From positions 103,192 to 167,191 of the forward strand of contig NZ_SPQT01000021.1 in assembly GCF_004571025.1 (NCBI RefSeq): DNA of 64,000 nt. Reading direction: 5' to 3'. Below the pieces are notes generated by a model. It saw only the letters and a list, made by a program, of their open reading frames with translations. It did not search any database and was not told the DNA's origin. Shown here piece by piece: positions 24,676-33,911 of the stretch (within the stretch, counting starts at the first letter, position 1; the number at the start of each line of letters is the position of its first letter). The DNA comes from Bradyrhizobium niftali (GTDB lineage Bacteria; Pseudomonadota; Alphaproteobacteria; Rhizobiales; Xanthobacteraceae). Made by a program: the position numbers and the translations under genes.

Positions 24676-26112
24676 TCACAAGATCGCCTCGAACGCGCTG
24701 CGCAGTGTCTCGTGGCGGAACACAAAGCCGCGGCTCAGCGCCTTGTTCGGCAGCACGCGCTGACCGCCGAGCAGCAGCTCGTCGGCAAAGCCGCCGCCGA
24801 TCCGGCGCAGCAGGCCACCGGGAATGCGGAACACGGCGGGCCGATGCAGGCGGCGGCCAAGCTCTTCGGTGAACTTTGCATTGGTGACCGGGATCGGCGC
24901 CGTGGCGTTGACGGGCCCGGCGAGATCGGGGGTCGCGATCACGTAGGCGATCAGCCGGATGAGATCGTCGCGCTCGATCCAGGACATCCACTGCCGGCCG
25001 GTGCCGAGCGGCCCGCCGAGGCCGAATTCGAACGGCGTCAGCATGCGCGTGATGAAGCCACCCTCGGTGCCGAGCACGAGGCCGATGCGCAAATAGACCA
25101 CGCGCACGCCGAGCTCTTCCGCGGGCCGCGCCGCCTGCTCCCAGGCCGCGCACAGCTCATGGCTGAAGCAGGCATGCGACTTCGCCGACTCGGTCAGCAC
25201 CTGGTCGGCCCACAGCCCGTACCAGCCGATCGCGGAGCCGCTGATGAGCACGTCGGGCTTGTGGTCGAGCCGCGCGATCAGCTTGACGACCTCGCCGGTC
25301 ATGTCGATGCGAGACTTCAGTATCTCGGCGCGCTTCGCCTCGGTCCACAGGCCGTTGCCGATCGGCTCGCCGGCGAGATTGACGATGGCGTCGATACGCA
25401 TGTCCGAGGCGAGCTGATCGAGGCTGGTGATCAGCGTCACCGGCGGCGGCAGCAGCTCGGCCTTCGCCGGGGTGCGAATGAGCGCGATGACGTGATGCCC
25501 TGCCCCGCTGAGGCTCGCCGCGAGGCGGCTGCCGATGAAGCCGGTGGCGCCTGATATCAGCACGGTCTTGCGGTCCGGAAGTTTCTCGACGAGCCCTGCC
25601 GCCGGCACGCACGTCATGCGGCCGAGCCGGCGCACCGCCGCAAAATCCCTGACGCCGCAGAGCGCAGCGCCGACCGCGCAGGCGGTCGCGGCGCTGCTGA
25701 GCAGGCCCTGATACGCGACGGTCACGCCGAACGGCTGCATCGCCCAATCGATCAGCGCCGGCAGCAGCAGCACCAGGATGGCGCCGTAGTTGATCGCCAG
25801 CAGCGTGTGATTGATCCGCTCGCTCGGCGGCAACTTCCGGCTCAGATCCTCCTCGACGAAATCCATCAGCGTGATGACGATCTCGGCAACAAGCACCGCC
25901 ACGATCAAGAGCGCCAGCGCGCCATGAACCTCGAGCCAGCCGAGCACGAGGAACAGCAGCGCATAGAGCATGTTGCGGATGCCGTGCAGCTTCAGCTCGA
26001 AGCGCTGCGACACCCGCCAGGCCAGGCGCTCGGTGAATTCGTGGTGATAGAAGGTGTCGAACAGGCCCATCACGATCTGGACGGCGATGAGGATCCACAA
26101 CAGCGGCGTCAT
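24676..26112 (-). CDS. Membrane-fused SDR epimerase, TIGR01777 type
   Basis: A 478-residue fusion. Residues about 1-165 contain four hydrophobic helices of a DoxX-like membrane domain (MTPLLWILIAVQIVMGLF..., ALLFLVLGWL, LALLIVAVLVAEIVITL, AILVLLLPALIDWAM). From about residue 185 a Rossmann-fold epimerase follows: the NAD-binding VLISGATGFIGSRLA, the VNLAGEPIGNGLW motif specific to TIGR01777/SDR39U1 and ISGSAIGWYG. A C-terminal DUF1731 domain (FRIPGGLLRRIGGGFADELLLG) ends it. Third gene of a GbsR-DUF4166-epimerase operon, overlapping the preceding stop by 4 bp. Substrate unknown. Confidence 0.88.
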   Translation of the reverse strand: MTPLLWILIAVQIVMGLFDTFYHHEFTERLAWRVSQRFELKLHGIRNMLYALLFLVLGWLEVHGALALLIVAVLVAEIVITLMDFVEEDLSRKLPPSERINHTLLAINYGAILVLLLPALIDWAMQPFGVTVAYQGLLSSAATACAVGAALCGVRDFAAVRRLGRMTCVPAAGLVEKLPDRKTVLISGATGFIGSRLAASLSGAGHHVIALIRTPAKAELLPPPVTLITSLDQLASDMRIDAIVNLAGEPIGNGLWTEAKRAEILKSRIDMTGEVVKLIARLDHKPDVLISGSAIGWYGLWADQVLTESAKSHACFSHELCAAWEQAARPAEELGVRVVYLRIGLVLGTEGGFITRMLTPFEFGLGGPLGTGRQWMSWIERDDLIRLIAYVIATPDLAGPVNATAPIPVTNAKFTEELGRRLHRPAVFRIPGGLLRRIGGGFADELLLGGQRVLPNKALSRGFVFRHETLRSAFEAIL

Positions 26113-26774
26113 GATACGGCCTCCCTGAAGGTGGCGGACTGGTGGATCAGCGCGCCGTAACGCGGGTGGGTGACATCGAGGGTGAAGCGGAAGGCGCCCT
26201 CGCCGAGATCGCTGTGCGTCACCGTGAGGTCGCCCGGCGTGAGCCATCGCGGCAACGGGATCCACAGGCGTCCGAGCTGGAGGCCGTAAGCAGCGCTGCG
26301 GAAGGTCAGCACCTGGTCCTCGACCGCGATGCGCAGCGCCATCGAGACGCCGAAGCCGACATATTCCTCGAGCCCGGTCGGGCCGGCGAAGCGTTTTGCG
26401 GAATGGATCACCTGCGGAAAGCCGCGCTTGCGCGCGCAGATGCGCGTCCAGGTCTGGCCGCCGCTTGCGGCGTCCTCGGTGACCGTCACGATCATCGGCA
26501 CGCCGGTGTCGCGGCCGGTCGGCAATGGCCCGCCGACCAGGCGTACGAGTTGCGCCAACCACCAGCCGGCGTCGCTGAAGGCGACCTCGTCGACCACGCC
26601 GACATACACGACACTGTCGCCGTCGGCGACGCGTTTGGAAAAGCGCCGCCAGGTCGCGAGCGGCAGGCGGCCCCAGTCCTCGTCCGACAGGAGCGCACGG
26701 AATCGGCGGTCGTCGAGCAGTTTGGTGTGAACGGGAAGAGATGCGCTGGAGCCTGATAATCGAGCCGACGTCAT
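26109..26774 (-). CDS. DUF4166 domain-containing protein
   Basis: A 221-residue soluble protein matching DUF4166 in pattern (ADGDSVVYVGVVDEVAFS, LVGGPLPTGRDTGVPMIVTV, GQTWTRICARKRGFPQVIHSAKRF with a WTR/F core). DUF4166 domains are often found with or fused to NAD-dependent epimerases/saccharopine-like proteins, and their function is unknown. It sits between a GbsR-type regulator (16 bp upstream) and the membrane-fused epimerase (ATGA overlap), so the three are surely one operon. The ATG 26774 is used because upstream codons overlap the regulator stop region. Confidence 0.83.
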   Translation of the reverse strand: MTSARLSGSSASLPVHTKLLDDRRFRALLSDEDWGRLPLATWRRFSKRVADGDSVVYVGVVDEVAFSDAGWWLAQLVRLVGGPLPTGRDTGVPMIVTVTEDAASGGQTWTRICARKRGFPQVIHSAKRFAGPTGLEEYVGFGVSMALRIAVEDQVLTFRSAAYGLQLGRLWIPLPRWLTPGDLTVTHSDLGEGAFRFTLDVTHPRYGALIHQSATFREAVS

Positions 26775-26790
26775 CGCACCCTCCCTCGCG

Positions 26791-27348
26791 CTATTTGAGC
26801 TTGCCCAGCGGCAGCAGGTTGGCGATCTTCTCGCCAAGCCGCATCAGGGCGACCAGCCGCGGCCGCGGCACCTTCAGCATCTGCATGAACCAGTGGTCGG
26901 CGAGTTCGGTGAAGGCGAGCATCTCCTTCAGCCGTTTGCTTGCGACCGGATTGATGGTCGGATCGTCGGCCGCATCGGACACGCAGGCCCTGAGCGCCAT
27001 GATCGCCGGATCGAGCTCGCGCTCCTTGCGCCGTGCCGCGATCCGGGCCGCAACCTCCCAGATGTCGGTTTCGGCTTCGAAATGATCGCGGCGGTCGCCG
27101 AGGATCGGCACGCGACGGATCAGGTTCCAGGCCAGCAGCTCCTTGATCGAGTTGGAGACGTTGGAGCGCGCCATGCCGAGCGTGTCGGCGATGTCCTCGG
27201 CGGTCATCGGCGCCTCCGCGAGATAGAGCAGCCCGTGGATCTGGCTGACGGAGCGGTTGACGCCCCACCCGTCGCCCATGTCGCCCCAATGCAGGATGAA
27301 GCGCTCGACGGCGGCGGGGAGTTTCTTCTTTCCGGTTATTTCTGTCAT
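26791..27348 (-). CDS. GbsR/MarR family transcriptional regulator
   Basis: A 185-residue regulator with a MarR/GbsR-type winged helix (VNRSVSQIHGLLYLAEAP then MTAEDIADTLGMARSNVSNSIKELLAWNLIRRV) and a helical C-terminal half. GbsR members typically repress genes for osmoprotectant or lipid-linked metabolism in response to small molecules. Its start codon ATG (27346-27348) lies at the centre of a 22-bp perfect palindrome, so it probably represses itself and the two downstream genes by direct roadblock. It is divergent from a hybrid histidine kinase. Confidence 0.9.
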   Translation of the reverse strand: MTEITGKKKLPAAVERFILHWGDMGDGWGVNRSVSQIHGLLYLAEAPMTAEDIADTLGMARSNVSNSIKELLAWNLIRRVPILGDRRDHFEAETDIWEVAARIAARRKERELDPAIMALRACVSDAADDPTINPVASKRLKEMLAFTELADHWFMQMLKVPRPRLVALMRLGEKIANLLPLGKLK

Positions 27349-27358
27349 GACAGAAATA
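27337..27358. promoter_or_regulatory. 22-bp palindromic operator over the GbsR start codon
   Basis: A perfect palindrome of half-site TATTTCTGTCA followed by its reverse complement, centred on the CATGAC of the start codon of the regulator gene. Perfect 22-bp symmetry by chance is very unlikely. Likely autorepressor site. Confidence 0.8.
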
Positions 27359-27493
27359 TCTGACGGATGAGATTGAGTGTCAAGTGCTCCCGGCGGCCTC
27401 CCCCCCTGCATACCGGCGGCTGCATTTGCCTAAAAACTTCCCAGAGATCGGGAACCAAGCGCCCCATTCGGCGTTTGCACGGGTCGAGGCAGG

Positions 27494-29023
27494 GTGGCCG
27501 AAATGATTAGAAAGTCCAATCAGCAGAGAGACTTGTTCGAGAGCGAACGCAGTTTCCGGCTGTTGGTCGAAGGAGTTGCCGACTACGCCCTGTACATGCT
27601 CGATCCCAAGGGGATCATCACGAGCTGGAACATCGGTGGCGAGCGCATCAAGGGCTATTCGCCCGAGGAGATCGTCGGCCAGCATTTTTCGCGCTTCTAC
27701 ACCGAGACCGACCGGGCCAACGGCAAGCCCGCCCGCGCACTCGGCATCGCCCGCGACAAGGGCCGCTATGAGGAGGAAGGCTGGCGCGTCCGCAAGGACG
27801 GCACCTTCTTCTGGGCGAGCGTCGTGATCGACCCGATCTACGAGGACGGCGAGCTCATCGGCTTCGCCAAGATCACGCGCGACATCACCGAGCGACGCAA
27901 CACGGAGCTCAAGCTCGAGGCGATGCAGAAGCAGCTTGCCGAGTCCCAGAAGTTCGATGCGCTCGGCCAGCTCACCGGCGGCGTCGCTCATGATTTCAAC
28001 AATCTCCTGATGATCATCAGCGGCAGCCTTCACACCCTGAAGCGGGGCGCCGACGACGATGCCAAGCTCCAGCGCGCGATCTCGGCGATCGAGACTGCGA
28101 CCAGGCGCGGCGCCGCGCTGACCAACCAGCTCCTCACCTTCGCGCGGCGACAGAGCGTCAACCCGCAGGCGATCGACTTTTCCGAGCGCATCGGGGCGAT
28201 CCGCGAGGTGCTCGACGCCGGCGTCGGCAGCGCCGTGCGCATCACCTTCGACATCGCCCGCGAGATCTGGCCGATCAGGACCGACGTCTCGGAGTTCGAG
28301 ACTGCGCTGCTCAATCTCGTCATCAATGCCCGAGATGCGATGCCCGACGGCGGCACGGTGACGATCAGCGCCCGCAACGTCGTACTGGACGAGGCCCCGC
28401 TCGCCGGCGAGTTCGTGGCGATCGACATCGCCGACACCGGGCTCGGCATTCCCGCCGACGTCGTCGACAAGATTTTCGAGCCGTTCTTCACCACCAAGCC
28501 GATCGGCAAGGGCACCGGTCTCGGCCTGTCCCAGGTGCACGGCTTTGCGCACCAGGCCGGCGGCACGGTGAAGGTCGCAAGCGAGCTCGGCAAGGGCACG
28601 GTCTTCAGCATCCTGCTGCCGCGCGGAACGGATGTGCCGGCGCGGGAAACGGCGGAGGTGATGCCGTTCCGCGGCAGCGGCACGGTGCTGCTGGTCGAGG
28701 ACAATCCGGATGTCGCCATCGTCAGCATCGGTCTGCTGGAGCAGCTCGGCTACCGCGTTCGCCGCGTCCCCGACGCGGAATCCGCGCTGCGCGAGCTCGA
28801 GCAAAACGGCGTCGACTTCGTCTTCTCGGACATCGTGATGCCCGGCAAGATGGACGGCCTCACCCTCGCCCATCATCTGCGCCTGATCCGCCCCGGCCTG
28901 CCGATCCTGCTCGCCACCGGCTACAGCGAGGCCGCCGCCGACGTGCGCGGCGATTTCCCGATCCTGCGCAAGCCGTATGAGATCCACGAGCTGAGCGAGG
29001 CGATCGCGAAATTGCCGAGGTGA
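27494..29023 (+). CDS. PAS-domain hybrid sensor histidine kinase
   Basis: A 509-residue soluble sensor. A PAS domain (about 18-130, DYALYMLDPKGIITSWN...GFAKITRDITER) is followed by a HisKA domain with GGVAHDFNNLL (phospho-His in the VAHDFN box, about 160). A HATPase_c domain follows (NLVINARDAMPDGG, DTGLGIP, FTTKPIGKGTGLGLS). A C-terminal receiver (VLLVEDNPD; phospho-Asp in VFSDIVMPG) completes it. It should sense a cytoplasmic cue and relay phosphate to its own receiver and onwards. Start is GTG 27494 or ATG 27503; both are possible. A paralogue lies at 33.9-36.4 kb. Confidence 0.93.
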   Translation: MAEMIRKSNQQRDLFESERSFRLLVEGVADYALYMLDPKGIITSWNIGGERIKGYSPEEIVGQHFSRFYTETDRANGKPARALGIARDKGRYEEEGWRVRKDGTFFWASVVIDPIYEDGELIGFAKITRDITERRNTELKLEAMQKQLAESQKFDALGQLTGGVAHDFNNLLMIISGSLHTLKRGADDDAKLQRAISAIETATRRGAALTNQLLTFARRQSVNPQAIDFSERIGAIREVLDAGVGSAVRITFDIAREIWPIRTDVSEFETALLNLVINARDAMPDGGTVTISARNVVLDEAPLAGEFVAIDIADTGLGIPADVVDKIFEPFFTTKPIGKGTGLGLSQVHGFAHQAGGTVKVASELGKGTVFSILLPRGTDVPARETAEVMPFRGSGTVLLVEDNPDVAIVSIGLLEQLGYRVRRVPDAESALRELEQNGVDFVFSDIVMPGKMDGLTLAHHLRLIRPGLPILLATGYSEAAADVRGDFPILRKPYEIHELSEAIAKLPR

Positions 29024-29096
29024 GTCCCGCTTTCTTAGCCTCTCCCCGCCCTGACCGCGTCGTGACCGTGCTTGACGACCTTCTCTGAGGGCGCAG

Positions 29097-29396
29097 CTAC
29101 ACCGTCGGCAGAACCGAGAACGTCTCCCCTGCCCTGCGCAGGTTCAGTTCATCCGCACCGGCGGTCTCGCTGGTCACGCTGTCGACGCGCGCGGATGGCG
29201 GACCATGGCGGCACAGCGCCACCATGTCGGCGACGTGGTTCGGCGCGCCCGCGAACAGCGCTTCCACGCTGCCGTCGCGACGGTTGCGGACCCAGCCTTC
29301 GAGCCCGCTCGTGGTGGCCTGGTATTCGACCCAGGCACGATAGCCGACGCCCTGCACGCGGCCGCGGATCATGACCTGGAGGATCGCCCGGCTCAT
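29097..29396 (-). CDS. Acylphosphatase
   Basis: A 99-residue enzyme with the acylphosphatase signature GRVQGVGYRAWV (Arg23-equivalent in the phosphate loop) and GWVRNRRDGSVEALFAG containing the catalytic Asn. It hydrolyses carboxyl-phosphate bonds of small acyl phosphates in the cytoplasm. Length matches the family. It overlaps the upstream PEP-mutase-family gene by 4 bp (ATGA), so the two are translated from one message. Confidence 0.93.
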   Translation of the reverse strand: MSRAILQVMIRGRVQGVGYRAWVEYQATTSGLEGWVRNRRDGSVEALFAGAPNHVADMVALCRHGPPSARVDSVTSETAGADELNLRRAGETFSVLPTV

Positions 29397-30259
29397 TTCT
29401 TGAGTCCGAGCACATCGGCGCTGCGCGCCTTCGTCTCGGCCTCGCGCATGACACGGCTGGTCAATTCCGCGGACGCCAATCCCTTGAGTGCTTTGGGCGG
29501 CGTGCCTTCGCGCAGCGCCTTCAGCGTGTCGTGGACGGCCTGCGTCGCAGCCGCGATCGGCGCATGGCCCTGGAGCGCGATGCGCACGCGCTGGGAGACG
29601 AGATAATCGGGCGCATTCAATTCTTCCGGCGCACCACCGAGCACGATCGGAAGATGCGTGGCGGACGCGACGGCCTCGAGCTCCGCGCGCGACTTGATGC
29701 CGGTGAAGAACAGCGCGTCGACGCCGGTCGCCTCGTATGCCCGCGCGCGCCGGATGGCATCTTCGAGTGACGTGATCGCGGCCGCGCCGGTACGGCCCAT
29801 GATGACGAGCGAGGGATCGCTGCGGCCGCTGAGCGCCGCCTTCATCTTGCCGACGCCCTCCTCCAGCGAGATCAGTTGCGTCTTCGCTTCACCGAAGGCG
29901 GCCGGCAGCAGCGTGTCCTCGATGGTGAGGCCGGCCGCCCCCGCCGTCTCCAGCTCCTGCACGGTGCGGCGCACGTTGAGCGCATTGCCATAGCCGTGAT
30001 CGGCATCGACCAGCACCGGCAGCGCGGAGGCGCGCGACATCCGCCGCATCTGTTCGGCGAGCTCGGTGAGCGTGATCAGCGTGATATCGGGGTCGCCGAG
30101 CACGGCGAGCGAGGCCACCGAGCCGCCGAACATGCCGAGCGGAAAGCCGAGATCATCGGCTATGCGGATCGAGATGGCGTCATAGACCGAGCCGGGATGG
30201 ATGCAGGCCGGACCCGACAGGATCGATCGCAATTTTTCGCGGCGGGAACGGAAGGCCAT
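29393..30259 (-). CDS. Isocitrate lyase/PEP mutase family enzyme
   Basis: A 288-residue enzyme of the PEP mutase/isocitrate lyase superfamily. The (beta/alpha)8 barrel motifs include PVLVDADHGYGNALNVRRTV with metal-binding Asp, AAGLTIEDTLLP, IMGRTGAA and the VDALFFTGIKS strand. It is closest in feel to oxaloacetate decarboxylase/methylisocitrate lyase-like proteins, which cleave or form C-C bonds next to a carboxylate. It lacks the KKCGH motif of true isocitrate lyases. The exact reaction is uncertain. The start ATG 30259 fits the family N terminus. Confidence 0.86.
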   Translation of the reverse strand: MAFRSRREKLRSILSGPACIHPGSVYDAISIRIADDLGFPLGMFGGSVASLAVLGDPDITLITLTELAEQMRRMSRASALPVLVDADHGYGNALNVRRTVQELETAGAAGLTIEDTLLPAAFGEAKTQLISLEEGVGKMKAALSGRSDPSLVIMGRTGAAAITSLEDAIRRARAYEATGVDALFFTGIKSRAELEAVASATHLPIVLGGAPEELNAPDYLVSQRVRIALQGHAPIAAATQAVHDTLKALREGTPPKALKGLASAELTSRVMREAETKARSADVLGLKK

Positions 30260-30299
30260 GGTGCTGTCTCGGTTAGTGCAACGCCGTCGCAACATACTC

Positions 30300-30379
30300 C
30301 GTCATTGCGAGCGCAGCGAAGCAATCCAGAATCTTTCCACGGAGGCAGTCTGGATTGCTTCGCTGCGCTCGCAATGACG
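30300..30379. repeat. 80-bp palindromic repeat, copy 2
   Basis: Same arms as copy 1 (11855-11934), starting CGTCATTGCGAGCGCAGCGA, with a centre differing at two positions. It sits between the PEP-mutase-family gene start and the pccA stop codon. Three extra flanking bases on each side (CTC/GAG) also pair. Confidence 0.93.
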
Positions 30380-30417
30380 GAGCTCGTGGAGCCCGCTTAG
30401 GACCCCACTCGCACTCT

Positions 30418-32433
<2,016 letters not shown>

Positions 32434-32618
32434 GCTTTTCTTGAGTCTCGACCTTGGGCGGGACCCTTCCCCGACCGTTGGGGCCTCTGGGACGGGCCGT
32501 GTGGCCCCGTGGTACATCAAAATAGGCCGGAGGCAACGGTCTAAATCCGGTCCCTCTGGCGTACCAGCGCAAGACCAAAATGGACTTGGGCAACGGGCTT
32601 GGCGAGCCCCGGGCCGGC

Positions 32619-33701
32619 CTACGGCTTCCCGGCCTTGGCCACGCCCCGTACCAGGGCGTGAATGAAGTCCAGTTTGGCGACCACCGCCTGCGACAGGATG
32701 AACGGATAGAGGTCGCGCATGCCCATGGCGCGGTTGACGCTGTTCAGGGCGAAGGTGAAGGGCAGCCATGCGTCGACCAGCGTCTGGACGTCCCGCGCCT
32801 CGTAGGGGTTGAACCGGAGCCGCGTCGATAACTCTCCGTCGCGATCGACCCGCGGCCGCACCTCCATACCGAACTCGGAGGCCATCTCCAGGGTGTCGAC
32901 GATATGGAGGTAGTGCGCCCAGGTTTCGGCGAAATCTTCCCAGGGGTGTGTCGTGGCGTAGGCAGAGACATAGTTCTGCTGCCAGTCCGGCGGCGCGCCT
33001 TCGGCATAATGGCGCTGCAAGGCCTGGCCGTAATCGGCCGAATCGTCGCCGAAGACAGCACGGCATGCGTCGAGCTTGCCGCCCGCGCGGACCAGCACAT
33101 CCCAGAAATAATGTCCGACCTCATGGCGGAAATGCCCGAGCAGCGTCCGGTAGGGCTCGCCCATCTCCAGCCTGCGCCGCTCGCGCTCGATGCCGTCGGT
33201 TTCGGTAAGCGCGATCGTGACCAGGCCGTTGTCATGGCCGGTCATGATCCTCTGTCCGCTGTTCGGATCGTCGGCGAGGAAGTTGAAGATCAGGCCGTGC
33301 TCGGGATTGTCCTGCCGGTTCTGGAGCGGCAGCTTCCAGCGGATCAGGGAATAGAACAGCCGGTGTTTCGCCACCTCCAGCTCGCGCCAGCCGGCGAGCT
33401 GAGCCGGATCGGAGAGATCAGGCACCATGCCGTTGTGGCGGCAGGCGCGACAATATCCGTTGGTATCGCCCGGATCCGTCAGCCAGTTGCAGGCATCGTA
33501 CTCGGCATTGCGGCAGAGCATCCGTCCCCTGCCCTCGTCGGCCAGCGTCGTCCAGGACACCGCCCGAGCCTCGCCGTCCGGCTCGAGCGCCGACATCGTC
33601 TCCTTCTCCGGGAGGAAGGCGACGCGGTGACCGCAACGTCCGCAGGCGCGGTTCTCGAAATAGAGAACGTTGCCGCAGGACTGGCAGACAAAGAGCTTCA
33701 A
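32619..33701 (-). CDS. Putative zinc-binding metallopeptidase
   Basis: A 360-residue protein with an N-terminal zinc ribbon (CQSCGN...CGRCGH) and a second Cys cluster (CRNAEYDACNW, CRACRHNG). A metallopeptidase domain with HEVGHYFW and a downstream glutamate in HPWEDFAETWAHYLHI follows, giving HExxH-type metal ligands. This is the COG4307/Peptidase_Mx type, putatively zinc-dependent and cytosolic; substrate unknown. The start codon is TTG (33701), preceded by GAGG eight bases upstream. It is a single gene. Confidence 0.88.
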   Translation of the reverse strand: MKLFVCQSCGNVLYFENRACGRCGHRVAFLPEKETMSALEPDGEARAVSWTTLADEGRGRMLCRNAEYDACNWLTDPGDTNGYCRACRHNGMVPDLSDPAQLAGWRELEVAKHRLFYSLIRWKLPLQNRQDNPEHGLIFNFLADDPNSGQRIMTGHDNGLVTIALTETDGIERERRRLEMGEPYRTLLGHFRHEVGHYFWDVLVRAGGKLDACRAVFGDDSADYGQALQRHYAEGAPPDWQQNYVSAYATTHPWEDFAETWAHYLHIVDTLEMASEFGMEVRPRVDRDGELSTRLRFNPYEARDVQTLVDAWLPFTFALNSVNRAMGMRDLYPFILSQAVVAKLDFIHALVRGVAKAGKP

Positions 33702-33911
33702 GATTTAGCCTCTTCGAAAACGGAGTTTTATGAATGAGCGTCGTGGCGCCTCGCAAAGACGCGTCCGCAGACGCATCGTTCCAATCTTCGGAACAAATAG
33801 CCAGCCCCGCCGTTAGCTGACCGGACTTTTCCGCGTTCAGGCTGGCCGCGGGCCTTTACCGACAATCTATCCCCTTTGAGCAATGGCTATCACGCTTTGT
33901 CTGTGTGAATA

